Positions 1 through 7,239 of a stretch of DNA of 50,022 bases are shown here, piece after piece (the stretch's first letter is position 1; the number at the start of each line of letters is the position of its first letter). The stretch comes from a virus. The stretch is from the IMG/VR virus record IMGVR_UViG_3300009154_000080, positions 1 to 50,022 of that record. The stretch is one strand, 5' to 3'. Below the pieces are notes generated by a model that made no database searches, had not been told where the DNA came from, and saw only the letters and a program-made list of their open reading frames with translations. Both the position numbers and the translations under genes were made by a program.

Positions 1-399
1 ATAATGACAGATCATTATATTCACGAAAAGATGGCAGAAAAGACAATAAATGGCAAACGAGTAATCGGTTCTACGTTTGCAGATGCGTGGGACGGTTTAT
101 TTGGAAGTTTAGAATACCAGGCCGTGATGAATGGAGAAGTAGGAACAGAAATTACCATTGACTGGGAATATGGCAATAGCACAGTCCATACTGCTGATGA
201 AGTATGGCGAATGATATTTGAGGGCAACCAACCGTGGACTTTGAGCGCGAATGGAACAATATTTCGATTCGATGTAAAAGGTATTATACCTGGTCTTTTA
301 GAGCGTTGGTATTCAGAACGCAAAGAACTTCAGAAAACTAAAAGACAATGGACTTCTTTAGAATCTGGAATTCCTATTCCAAATAGATTAAAAAGTTAG
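1..399 (+). CDS. 43A: Family B DNA polymerase, N-terminal part of a split gene (gp43A), 3' end only
   Basis: The frame is open at the left window edge, so this is the C-terminal 132 residues of a longer protein. The stretch WTLSANGTIFRF followed by GIIPGLLERWYSERKELQ is the part of T4-superfamily family B polymerases that leads from the palm into the first fingers helix. The frame stops at 397-399, shortly after that helix; the last residues (ESGIPIPNRLKS) match nothing I recognise. The rest of the fingers, the NSLYG motif and the YGDTDS catalytic motif lie in a separate downstream frame beginning at 473. The gene therefore encodes the exonuclease, first palm and first fingers part of a two-subunit polymerase. 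Split gp43A/gp43B polymerases are known in some Aeromonas T4-like phages. The N-terminal domains are outside the window, so their presence is inferred. Confidence 0.8.
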   Translation: MMTDHYIHEKMAEKTINGKRVIGSTFADAWDGLFGSLEYQAVMNGEVGTEITIDWEYGNSTVHTADEVWRMIFEGNQPWTLSANGTIFRFDVKGIIPGLLERWYSERKELQKTKRQWTSLESGIPIPNRLKS

Positions 400-472
400 T
401 CAAAAAGATTAAAATCAACTAAAGCGATACAAGATGCGCATACACAACAAATATTATTTAAGAGAGGTATAA

Positions 473-659
473 ATGGACTTCAATAAGTTACATTCGATAC
501 TGGAATCAGGAACTAAAGAGGAACTTACAGAGTTTTGCCATAATAATAATCTTGTTATAAAAGACGGCAAAATTTTTCACTCAGATACTGAATCAGTAAA
601 ACAATCTGTAGCTTTCTGGGATAAGCGTCAGTTGGTCAAGAAGATCAACTTAAATTCGT
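473..659 (+). CDS. 43B: DNA polymerase C-terminal part (gp43B), exon 1
   Basis: The ATG follows the purine-rich ribosome site AGAGAGG (461-467) and comes directly after an in-frame stop (470-472), so translation starts afresh here. The end of the exon, FWDKRQLVKKINLNS, is the second fingers helix running into the NSLYG motif of T4-superfamily polymerases. The first 48 or so residues are a charged stretch I do not recognise; it may be natural fingers sequence or an extension that helps the two halves dock. Exon 1 ends at T659. Unspliced RNA reads TAA at 659-661, giving a 62-residue fragment. Joined to exon 2 at 923, the mature protein has 403 residues. The exon boundary is inferred from the restored motif and the intron fold. 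Confidence 0.8.
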
Positions 660-922
660 AACCTTATTGCGACCTCCAATGGCAACATTGGTTGAATAAC
701 TCCTTTAAATGCTGGAAACTCTTACCATTAAGTTGAAGACAATCAGCAGCCAAGCGCATAATGCGAAGGTTCAACGACTAGTCGAAAGACGTAGACTCAA
801 GCGAGTCGAAATGGGGAGCATCCATACTTAGTGGATGGTGATATAGTCTGATCCTTATAGAAATATGAGGCAGTTTTTTTAATAAACGGGCTAGCAATAG
901 TGAAACTAGCTGAACATAAATG
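660..922 (+). ncRNA. Group I intron (subgroup IA-like), no internal ORF, in the DNA polymerase gene
   Basis: The 263-nt segment folds as a group I ribozyme. P1 pairs exon bases 656-659 with the guide at 669-672, with the required U659-G669 wobble at the splice site. P2 is 676-680/687-691; P3 is 700-703/815-818; P4 is 710-714/744-748. P5 lies around 717-734, P6 is 749-751/768-770 and P6a is 755-758/762-765. P7 is GACUA 776-780 with UAGUC 844-848, and P8 is 819-824/832-837. P9 is a seven-pair stem, 853-859/864-870, closed by a GAAA tetraloop. Two extra hairpins between P7 and P3 (781-790 and 794-807) are the P7.1/P7.2 type of subgroup IA. The terminal omega G is 922. Removing 660-922 joins T to TA, making a Leu codon and restoring LNSLYGAILNAG. 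No homing endonuclease is encoded within it. Confidence 0.93.
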
Positions 923-1947
923 TATATGGCGCTATTCTAAATGCAGGCTGCAGATTCTTTGACCATCGTATTGGACAAAGCACAACACTCACTGGTCGTA
1001 TTATTGCCAAACACATGGATGCATTTGTAAATGAAGCCATCGCCGGCGAGTACAATCATGTCGGTGACAGCATTATCTACGGTGACACAGACTCTGTATA
1101 TTTCTCAGCATGGCCTATCGTGAAGTCAGAAGTAGAAGCAGGCAACATGGAATGGAACAAGGATATCTGTGTAGGTCTGTATGATACCATCGCAGATTCT
1201 GTGAACGATTCATTTCCGGCGTTTATGGAACGTGCGTGCCATTGCCCACGAGATATGGGAAGTATTATCCAGGCTGGTCGTGAGCTGGTAGCAGAAAAAG
1301 GTTTGTTCATCAAGAAAAAGCGCTATGCTGTGTTGATCTATGAACTTGAAGGCAAGCGACTGGATTTCGATGGCAAACCTGGAAAAGTCAAAGCCATGGG
1401 ACTAGACTTGAAACGTTCAGATACGCCCAAGATCGTGCAGAATTTTCTCAGTAATATTCTTTTGGATGTGCTCACCGGCGCTGAACGTGATACCGTTGTC
1501 ACGAAAGTGCGAGAGTTCAAATTGATGTTTAAAGATCTTCCTGCTTGGCAGAAAGGAACTCCTAAACGTGTAAACAATCTTACCAAATACAGCACAGCAG
1601 AAACTCTTCATGGAAAAACTAATATGCCCGGGCATGTACGTGCTGCAATGAATTGGAATCGTCTAAGACAAATGTTCAACGATAACTATAGTATGAAAAT
1701 CGTGGACGGTATGAAAACTATTGTTTGCAAGATCAAGGATAACCCACTGGGATATACAAGTGTAGGTTATCCTATCGATGAATCAAATATTCCTTCTTGG
1801 TTTAAAGATTTGCCGTTCGATGATGATATGATGGAATCAACTATTGTTGATCAGAAAGTAGAAAATTTATTAGGCGTGCTGAATTGGGACATGACATCAC
1901 GCACTGATATCAAAAGTACTTTCCGCAGTCTTTTTACATTTGAATAA
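923..1947 (+). CDS. 43B: DNA polymerase C-terminal part (gp43B), exon 2: palm and thumb
   Basis: Reading from 923 after splicing gives YGAILNAGCRFFD, then GRIIAKHMDAF, then the catalytic motif IIYGDTDSVYF. Its two metal-binding aspartates are residues 117 and 119 of the spliced protein. KKKRYA downstream is the conserved lysine/tyrosine motif that contacts primer DNA before the thumb. The protein ends in STFRSLFTFE, a hydrophobic tail like the clamp-binding peptide at the C-terminus of T4 and RB69 gp43, which fits the clamp gene lying directly downstream. The ATG at 1015 lies inside the conserved core and is not a plausible real start. The product should act only as a complex with gp43A. Confidence 0.9.
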
Positions 1948-1960
1948 ATTACCATATCAC

Positions 1961-1988
1961 TTGCATTGCCTAAATATTATTATATAAT
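1961..1988 (+). promoter_or_regulatory. Putative sigma70-type promoter for the clamp gene
   Basis: TTGCAT (1961-1966) and TATAAT (1983-1988) are 16 nt apart in the gap between the polymerase and the clamp gene. A start near 1995 would leave a short leader holding the GGAG ribosome site at 2003-2006. The -10 matches consensus perfectly; the -35 is weaker. Confidence 0.5.
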
Positions 1989-2012
1989 CAAATCCATTAC
2001 ACGGAGAATTTA

Positions 2013-2750
2013 ATGAAAGACATACTCAAGAATATAGTGCAGTATACTTATGGACTTAATAAAGTTGACCTGCTCAAGATCACTGGTTCTGCAGAAGAAA
2101 CACTGATCAACGCTGTATCAGAAGATAGAACAGTAATCATCGAAGGCAAATTCAAAGCACCAATCGCTGAATTTGAAGGCGTATTTGGTGTACCAAATCT
2201 ATCTCGATTGAATACTATTCTAAATATCGACGAATATCGTGAAGATGCAAACATTACCATGACTTATAAGAAAGATGAAGACACAGGCGAAGATATGCTC
2301 AGCGGTGTTCATTTTGAAAACAAGCACGGTGATTTCAAAAATGATTATCGTTTGATGAACAGCAAGGTCGTGAACGAAAAGCTCAAAGGTGTCAAGTTCA
2401 AAGGCGTAAAATGGAATGTAGATATTACTCCTAGTGTTCTAGGTTTGCAGCGTCTAAAGGCTCAAGCATCGGCCAACAGTGACGAAACTACCTTTATAGC
2501 CAAGACTGAAAATGGATCACTGAAGTTCTATTTTGGTGATCCTTCAAACAATGCTGGTAGTTTTATATTTGAACCCAATGTTAGCGGAAATCTGAGCAAA
2601 GGTTGGTTATGGCCTGTTAACACAGTGATTACCATTCTTAATTTGCCAGGCGATAAAACCTTCAAGTTCAGCGATGAGGGTGCAGCCAAGATCACAGTCG
2701 ATACTGGAATCGCTGATTATGAGTACATCATCCCAGCACAGACCAAATAA
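2013..2750 (+). CDS. 45: Sliding clamp, DNA polymerase processivity factor (gp45)
   Basis: This 245-residue protein is close in length to T4 gp45 (228). It has the family's layout of two clamp domains: an N-terminal half with DLLKITGSAEETLINAV and a central NDYRLMNSKVV segment, and a C-terminal half with KFSDEGAAKITVDTG. gp45 forms a trimeric ring around DNA that tethers the polymerase and, in T4, also activates late transcription through gp55 and gp33. It lies 65 nt after the polymerase, whose C-terminal peptide is the expected binding partner. GGAG lies seven bases before the ATG. The assignment rests on family resemblance and gene position. Confidence 0.85.
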   Translation: MKDILKNIVQYTYGLNKVDLLKITGSAEETLINAVSEDRTVIIEGKFKAPIAEFEGVFGVPNLSRLNTILNIDEYREDANITMTYKKDEDTGEDMLSGVHFENKHGDFKNDYRLMNSKVVNEKLKGVKFKGVKWNVDITPSVLGLQRLKAQASANSDETTFIAKTENGSLKFYFGDPSNNAGSFIFEPNVSGNLSKGWLWPVNTVITILNLPGDKTFKFSDEGAAKITVDTGIADYEYIIPAQTK

Positions 2751-2751
2751 C

Positions 2752-4401
2752 ATGTCCGATCTATATCCACAAGATAACTTGACAGCCAAGCAGAAGGATT
2801 ATGCAATCTTTCTGCCTGCATTGAGTCCGTCGTTTTCATCAATTATTTCAGAACAAAGATTTAAAAATGCTGTAAATCCAGTCAGATTTCCTGCACAAAT
2901 CCAAGATTTAGAACAATTGAATTGGCTTAACAGTAAGAAAGCACTGTTTCCATATCGTTGGACTCTGAGTTCTGGAGGACATGTAAATCTAGATGTATCT
3001 AAATTTGATGAAAGTGAAGATATGATCCGCAATCGAGAGCCAGGTTCATTTATTGTAGGTGACTCCGGCGGCTTTCAGATCGGCAAAGGTGTGTGGGCTG
3101 GTGATTGGAGAGATCCTAATAGTTCAGAAGTCAAGAAAACTCTGAATGATTTAATATCTGCAGGCCCCGTAAGCATTAAAAAGGGCAAAAAGATTGTACA
3201 AGTCGATCCTTATCAGCAACAGTTGAACAAGCTAAAAGCTGCTGATGATAAACGAACTCAGATTCTTACCTGGCTAGACACCGTTGCTGATTATAGTATG
3301 ACACTAGATATTCCTAATTGGATTATTCGTGACCCCGGCGCAGTGAAAGCGACCTGCGTTACCACTCTCAAAGAAGCAGTAGACGGCACCAAATACAATA
3401 ACGAATATTTCATTGCCAATCGCAAAGGCAAAGACAACGGTGGCACCAAGTTTCTGAATGTGTTGCATGGGATTAACCATGCGTCTGCAGAAATCTGGTA
3501 TGATACCATGAAACATTATTGTGATCCCAAGAAATATCCTGATCGCCATTTCGATGGATGGGCAATGGGCGGACAAAACAAATGTGATGTACATTTGTTG
3601 CTGAAGCGTTTGGTATTACTTCGCTATGACGGCTTGTTGGAACAAGGATTGCATGATTGGATGCATTTATTAGGTATTAGTAGGTTAGAGTGGGCAGTAT
3701 TACTCACCGCAATGCAGCGTAGTATTCGCCGGCATTGGAATCCTGATTTTACCATCAGTTTTGACTGTGCGAGTCCTTTCCTAGCAGCAGCAACTGGTCA
3801 GATCTATCATCATATTGATTTGAAGGATGCTGGCAAGTGGACGTATCGAATGACTCGTCACATTGACAATCACAAATATGCAAAAGATACACGCAGTGTC
3901 AGAGATATAGCAATCACGGATTATCTGGATCATTTTGGGCATTTTGAGGATAGTCCAGTCACTGCTAGGCTCAAAATCAGCGATATGTGTGTAGGTACTC
4001 GCACTAACAATAGTTGGGACGGTTTTACATATCCGCTGTTGCAGGCACATAATGTGTGGATGCATATTGAATCAGTGCAGCGGGCTAATCGTGAATATGA
4101 TGCAGGTAGATATCCAGCAATGCTGAGAAATATTCGTGGAGATCACGAATATGTATCTGATATTATCGAAAAAGTTTTTGCTGCTCCTACCAAAGCTAAA
4201 TCATTAGAGATCATTGATCGATATGGTAGTTTTTGGATGAATATCCTGGGTGTAAGCGGAAACATTGGCAAGAAAACTATCAACGCCAGCACTATGTATA
4301 ACGCACACTTTGAACAAGATATCAATGCATGGTCTAATGAAATAGAAGAACCAGCAGAAAAAATAGAAACACGTTCAACATTCGACGATTTATTCAGTTA
4401 A
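2752..4401 (+). CDS. dpdA: TGT-fold 7-deazaguanine transglycosylase, DpdA-like (DNA base exchange)
   Basis: The 549-residue protein has the signatures of the tRNA-guanine transglycosylase fold. DSGGFQ starts at Asp104, the usual active-site aspartate region. A GGQ segment follows in DGWAMGGQNKC, then MHLLGISRLEW. SFDCASP places the probable nucleophile at Asp338, matching the FDC-x-xP motif of TGT. No clear CxCxxC zinc cluster follows, which departs from bacterial Tgt. Phage DpdA proteins are TGT relatives that exchange guanine for a 7-deazaguanine in DNA, and here FolE, QueD and QueE follow within 6 kb. The start is the ATG at 2752, two bases after the clamp stop; an upstream in-frame start at 2674 would lie inside the clamp gene. 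A tRNA substrate cannot be excluded. Confidence 0.8.
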   Translation: MSDLYPQDNLTAKQKDYAIFLPALSPSFSSIISEQRFKNAVNPVRFPAQIQDLEQLNWLNSKKALFPYRWTLSSGGHVNLDVSKFDESEDMIRNREPGSFIVGDSGGFQIGKGVWAGDWRDPNSSEVKKTLNDLISAGPVSIKKGKKIVQVDPYQQQLNKLKAADDKRTQILTWLDTVADYSMTLDIPNWIIRDPGAVKATCVTTLKEAVDGTKYNNEYFIANRKGKDNGGTKFLNVLHGINHASAEIWYDTMKHYCDPKKYPDRHFDGWAMGGQNKCDVHLLLKRLVLLRYDGLLEQGLHDWMHLLGISRLEWAVLLTAMQRSIRRHWNPDFTISFDCASPFLAAATGQIYHHIDLKDAGKWTYRMTRHIDNHKYAKDTRSVRDIAITDYLDHFGHFEDSPVTARLKISDMCVGTRTNNSWDGFTYPLLQAHNVWMHIESVQRANREYDAGRYPAMLRNIRGDHEYVSDIIEKVFAAPTKAKSLEIIDRYGSFWMNILGVSGNIGKKTINASTMYNAHFEQDINAWSNEIEEPAEKIETRSTFDDLFS

Positions 4402-4403
4402 TC

Positions 4404-4739
4404 ATGACTACAATGCAAGAAAGACAAATTCTAGACTATATTCGAGCTAGATCAACCAAAATGATTGTAGCCGAAGTATGTTTGCCGTATTCTAACAAAT
4501 CATGTAATGTAGCTTATATCAAAGTATTTGTTGAAGCTATAAACAATGAAACTGGAGAAGATTTGAGAAAATGGCTTTTAGAAGAATATTACCAAGACAG
4601 GTTATTTGTTGGAGATGATATGTCTGATGACCTGTACTTGCTTATATCAAAAAGATTCTTTAATAGAGAAACAGTGATTGAAATCACGCAAGACGGAAAA
4701 ACTGGTCAGTTGACCAGATATGCAACCACAGACTACTGA
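4404..4739 (+). CDS. Hypothetical protein (111 aa)
   Basis: I do not recognise this protein. It starts three bases after the transglycosylase stop, so the two are probably translationally linked. It is a mixed, slightly acidic soluble protein with no signal peptide or membrane segment. A helical N-terminus (ERQILDYIRARSTKM) is followed by a strand-rich region containing a single Cys pair (C21 and C29). Its place in the 7-deazaguanine operon makes a supporting role conceivable, but nothing in the sequence shows one. Confidence 0.7.
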   Translation: MTTMQERQILDYIRARSTKMIVAEVCLPYSNKSCNVAYIKVFVEAINNETGEDLRKWLLEEYYQDRLFVGDDMSDDLYLLISKRFFNRETVIEITQDGKTGQLTRYATTDY

Positions 4740-4748
4740 GGAAATACA

Positions 4749-4997
4749 ATGGCATACGAACGAACAAAAAAATACTCCCGCAGCAAACCAGAGGTAAACA
4801 AGATCTTTGATGACCTCGAAGAATATTTGGAGTTCTGCAAATGGCAAGGTTACACATTTGACGAATCTCATCTATACAATGAGAAAACTGCATGGGGAGA
4901 AATGCAGAGGGTCAAAAACGGAAAACCACCAAAAGATAATTGGACTGCTCGCCCTAAATCAGAGCGTAGAGATTTTCGACCAACCAACGTTCGCTGA
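4749..4997 (+). CDS. Small conserved-type phage protein (82 aa)
   Basis: The ATG follows GAGGAAA at 4738-4744, a good ribosome site nine bases after the previous stop. The protein is basic at both ends and acidic in the middle (FDDLEEYLEFCKWQGYTFDESHLYN). It ends in an arginine-rich tail (ERRDFRPTNVR), which suggests nucleic-acid or ribosome contact. Proteins with this EYLEFCKWQGY-like middle occur in T4-superfamily phages as uncharacterised small genes (from memory). It is the last gene before a terminator. Confidence 0.75.
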   Translation: MAYERTKKYSRSKPEVNKIFDDLEEYLEFCKWQGYTFDESHLYNEKTAWGEMQRVKNGKPPKDNWTARPKSERRDFRPTNVR

Positions 4998-5005
4998 CAA
5001 GCACG

Positions 5006-5030
5006 GCGCTGTATATTATACAGCGCTTTT
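5006..5030 (+). terminator. Rho-independent terminator
   Basis: A 9-bp perfect stem (5006-5014 with 5018-5026) with a 3-nt loop is followed by TTTT at 5027-5030. It lies nine bases after the stop of the preceding gene and 20 nt before the folE promoter, so it separates the clamp/transglycosylase operon from the folE operon. Confidence 0.8.
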
Positions 5031-5049
5031 CTATAGGTAATTTTACTGT

Positions 5050-5079
5050 TTGACATCTACATCCTAAGTATCGTAGAAT
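5050..5079 (+). promoter_or_regulatory. Sigma70-type promoter for folE
   Basis: TTGACA (5050-5055) and TAGAAT (5074-5079) are separated by 18 nt, just downstream of the terminator. The predicted transcript carries the ribosome site TTGGAG (5094-5099) before the ATG at 5105. Confidence 0.75.
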
Positions 5080-5104
5080 AATATTATTAATTTTTGGAGT
5101 TACA

Positions 5105-5797
5105 ATGAATTTACCTATCAGTCAACGAATCCGAGATCGCATTGAAGCAGCTGGTTCTCGTTATCACAGTAATGACAATATTTCAGAATTTATCTTGAGT
5201 TCTGATGAGTTGGATGAACTAGTAACTGAAGTAGCTGGCAAGTTCCAAGAGGTGTTGGATAGTTTGGTGATTGACACCGAAAGAGATCACAACACACAAG
5301 ACACTGCGCGTCGTGTAGCCAAGATGTTTGTGCGAGAAACTTTCAGTGGACGATATCGTCCTATGCCTAAGGTCACTGCATTTCCAAACATGGGTTATCA
5401 GAGTTTGTATACCACTGGTCCTATCAGCATTCGCAGCACCTGCGCTCATCACTTCCAAAATATTGTTGGCAATTGTTGGGTTGGTATTGTGCCTGAATCT
5501 GAGGTTATTGGTCTGAGCAAGTTCAATCGCATTGTTCATCACATTTGCGAACGTCCTCAGATTCAAGAAGAAATGACCACACAGATTGCAGATGCACTAA
5601 AAGAATATGCCAAGACTGATAATGTTGCTGTGGTTGTAAAAGCAGAGCATTTTTGCATGAGTCAGCGTGGTGTTCGAGAACACAACTCTGACATGAGCAC
5701 AGCAATCATGCTAGGCCGATTCAGAACATCCGCAGAACTCCGTCAAGAATTTTATCAACTGCTGCAGACCATGAAAGGTCACAGCGGCAATTACTAG
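5105..5797 (+). CDS. folE: GTP cyclohydrolase I
   Basis: The enzyme converts GTP to 7,8-dihydroneopterin triphosphate, the first step of both 7-deazaguanine and folate synthesis. At 230 residues it is full length. The zinc ligands are visible as CAHH (Cys113, His116) and Cys184 in EHFCMSQRGV. The family signatures STCAHHF and GLSKFNRIVH and the C-terminal REHNSDMSTA block are intact. It opens a new transcription unit with its own promoter and lies upstream of queD and queE, so a role in base modification is more likely than folate supply. Folate is not excluded, because a flavin-dependent thymidylate synthase is also encoded. Confidence 0.95.
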   Translation: MNLPISQRIRDRIEAAGSRYHSNDNISEFILSSDELDELVTEVAGKFQEVLDSLVIDTERDHNTQDTARRVAKMFVRETFSGRYRPMPKVTAFPNMGYQSLYTTGPISIRSTCAHHFQNIVGNCWVGIVPESEVIGLSKFNRIVHHICERPQIQEEMTTQIADALKEYAKTDNVAVVVKAEHFCMSQRGVREHNSDMSTAIMLGRFRTSAELRQEFYQLLQTMKGHSGNY

Positions 5798-5808
5798 GAG
5801 AAATCATA

Positions 5809-6222
5809 ATGTCAAGTCGAGAAAGGGATCAAGCAGATCTAGATCTAGACACATTCATAGAGTTATTTGATGAAGCTATATCCAGTGATGACCCTCGTGT
5901 CCAGCGTGCTTTGCAAGATTTGTTGGTGATCAGTGCATTAATTAGAACTAAAAGTGATCATGACCAAGTAACAAAAGGTCCACTGCGTCGTTTGTTTGAT
6001 GATGTTCATAATATCAATCGCAGACTCATTCATATCGAAGTTGATACTCGTTATGGCACACATAATACTGATTCAATGAGTCATAAAATATCGTCAGCAA
6101 TAGCTGGTTGCATTATCGGGGGGGAAAGTAAACCAAATCCATTTGATCTGCGTTATGGCACACATAATGTAATCACTAAAACAAAAATCAATTCTTCTTC
6201 AAATTCAGGCGAAGATTGTTAA
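5809..6222 (+). CDS. Hypothetical protein with duplicated RYGTHN motif (137 aa)
   Basis: A good ribosome site (GGAGAAATCATA) precedes the ATG, 11 bases after folE. The N-terminal two thirds is an acidic, probably helical segment (DPRVQRALQDLLVISALI) of a type I associate with T4-superfamily hypothetical proteins. RYGTHN occurs twice, encoded by an identical 18-bp stretch at 6049-6066 and 6151-6168, around a small glycine-rich segment. The C-terminus is polar and looks disordered. The stop overlaps the next ATG by one base. No function can be assigned. Confidence 0.75.
   Translation: MSSRERDQADLDLDTFIELFDEAISSDDPRVQRALQDLLVISALIRTKSDHDQVTKGPLRRLFDDVHNINRRLIHIEVDTRYGTHNTDSMSHKISSAIAGCIIGGESKPNPFDLRYGTHNVITKTKINSSSNSGEDC
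6049..6168 (+). repeat. 18-bp exact direct repeat inside a gene
   Basis: The 18 bases at 6049-6066 recur exactly at 6151-6168, in the same reading frame (102 nt apart, both encoding RYGTHN). The intervening sequence is not repeated. This could be a short internal duplication or a recombination scar. Confidence 0.85.
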
Positions 6223-6542
6223 TGAACCCAAGCAACTGGTTGAATCCTATTGCCATTGATCTTGATGAAATCACAGAAGAAATGGTTGAATGGTATCGTG
6301 ATATCGGCGGCAAAGTAAATTCTAGAATAGAGTCAGGTTCATGGGGACAAACTTTTACTAAAAATTATCTAGCATATGGCAACAGCAAATGGTGTTTTAT
6401 AGCACAAGATATGCAGTCAGCACGTTTGCATTTTTGCGCAGAAGATGCTAGTGTAGCATTGATGTTTATTTTAAAGTTCGATAAGCACATAAGCAAACAT
6501 AACATGAAAGAACTTTTACATGAAGAAAATATTTTATGTTGA
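6222..6542 (+). CDS. Hypothetical protein (106 aa)
   Basis: The ATG at 6222 shares its A with the upstream TAA stop (TAATG), indicating translational coupling. An upstream in-frame TTG at 6216 is less likely. The protein has an acidic start (IDLDEITEEMVEWYRDIGG) and an aromatic-rich middle (SWGQTFTKNYLAYGNSKWCF), with no membrane segment. This small single-domain pattern (WY...W.F.F) is one I associate with uncharacterised T4-like phage proteins. No function is proposed. Confidence 0.7.
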   Translation: MNPSNWLNPIAIDLDEITEEMVEWYRDIGGKVNSRIESGSWGQTFTKNYLAYGNSKWCFIAQDMQSARLHFCAEDASVALMFILKFDKHISKHNMKELLHEENILC

Positions 6543-6553
6543 AAGTCAACTGA

Positions 6554-6610
6554 TTGACAACACTAAATTGTGCTAAAATCTAGCACAAACGTACTAAAAT
6601 CAAGCACAAG
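6554..6610 (+). promoter_or_regulatory. Possible extended -10 promoter with tandem 21-nt operator-like repeats
   Basis: TTGACA (6554-6559) lies only 14 nt before TAAAAT (6574-6579), but the -10 carries an upstream TG (6571-6572), so an extended -10 promoter is plausible. The 17-nt unit at 6573-6589 recurs with one mismatch at 6594-6610, exactly 21 nt away. The first copy is also part of an inverted repeat, GTGCTA (6570-6575) with TAGCAC (6581-6586). Two helical turns of spacing suggests a site for a repressor or activator controlling the operon that includes queD and queE. Confidence 0.4.
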
Positions 6611-6619
6611 GAAAAATAT

Positions 6620-6820
6620 ATGGCATATACAAGCAAATCAACTAATGTACCTAAGGCAATCAAGAGTCAGGCACGCGGTCTGTCACTGTCACTGAAGGAT
6701 CCTTCTATGTTTAAATTATTCATTCGTATGTGGACAGAAGCAACTATACAACAGTCAGGACTTCGTGTTCAGCGCAATCATGCGATCGGCGATGCAATGA
6801 AGGGCAACAACAATGGCTAA
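6620..6820 (+). CDS. Small basic hypothetical protein (66 aa)
   Basis: AAGGA at 6608-6612 precedes the ATG. The product is a short basic protein (KSQARGLSLSLKDPSMFKLFIRMWTEATIQQ) that could form a single helical hairpin, and its 3' end overlaps queD by eight bases. It is the first gene downstream of the tandem repeats. It could be a small regulator or an adaptor of the pathway, but I do not recognise it. Confidence 0.65.
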   Translation: MAYTSKSTNVPKAIKSQARGLSLSLKDPSMFKLFIRMWTEATIQQSGLRVQRNHAIGDAMKGNNNG

Positions 6821-7238
6821 GATTACTGCCAGTCGATATCATGATTTCAGCACTGGGCATCGTGTGTATCAGCACGAGAGCAAGTGCGCCCACATGCATG
6901 GTCACAATTATCGTGTTCACTTTACCATCGAAGCACCTGAACTAGACAAAATTGGTCGAGTATTGGACTTTAGTGTGATCAAGGACCTGCTGTGCATTTG
7001 GTTGGAAGATAATTGGGATCACAAGTTTCTGCTATGGGAACAAGATCCATGGGCAGCACCAATGAAGTCACTGGATCCAGATGGTGTTGTGTTTGTTCCA
7101 TTTAATCCAACAGCAGAGAACATGGCACAGTATCTGGTGGAAGTCATTGGTCCTGTTCAGTTGTCTGGAACGGATGCTAAATTGATTCGGGTAGACATTG
7201 AAGAAACACGTAAATGTAGTGTAACTGTTGAGGCATAA
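6813..7238 (+). CDS. queD: 6-carboxy-tetrahydropterin synthase (QueD)
   Basis: QueD converts dihydroneopterin triphosphate to 6-carboxy-5,6,7,8-tetrahydropterin, the second step of 7-deazaguanine synthesis. At 141 residues it is family length. The zinc histidines are His16 (STGHRV), His29 and His31 (HGHNY), and the catalytic Cys is Cys25 in ESKCAHMHGHNY. The paired WDHKFLL and C-terminal ENMAQYL segments are also present. It overlaps the preceding gene by 8 nt and is followed by queE after one base, a tight operon. An eukaryote-type PTPS function is unlikely in this context. Confidence 0.93.
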   Translation: MAKITASRYHDFSTGHRVYQHESKCAHMHGHNYRVHFTIEAPELDKIGRVLDFSVIKDLLCIWLEDNWDHKFLLWEQDPWAAPMKSLDPDGVVFVPFNPTAENMAQYLVEVIGPVQLSGTDAKLIRVDIEETRKCSVTVEA

Positions 7239-7239
7239 T

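Noticed and set aside
399-473. Single frameshift or sequencing error joining the two polymerase halves
   Set aside because: There is a stop in each relevant frame (397-399 and 470-472), a 73-nt gap and a proper ribosome site before 473, so one indel cannot join them.
906-922. Alternative 3' splice site after G912
   Set aside because: It would give an exon beginning AACATAAATG and would not restore NSLYGA with any nearby 5' site; omega G at 922 restores it exactly.
2674-2751. Upstream start for the DpdA-like gene at 2674
   Set aside because: It would overlap the end of the clamp gene by 77 nt and add a sequence with no family resemblance; the ATG at 2752 directly follows the clamp stop.
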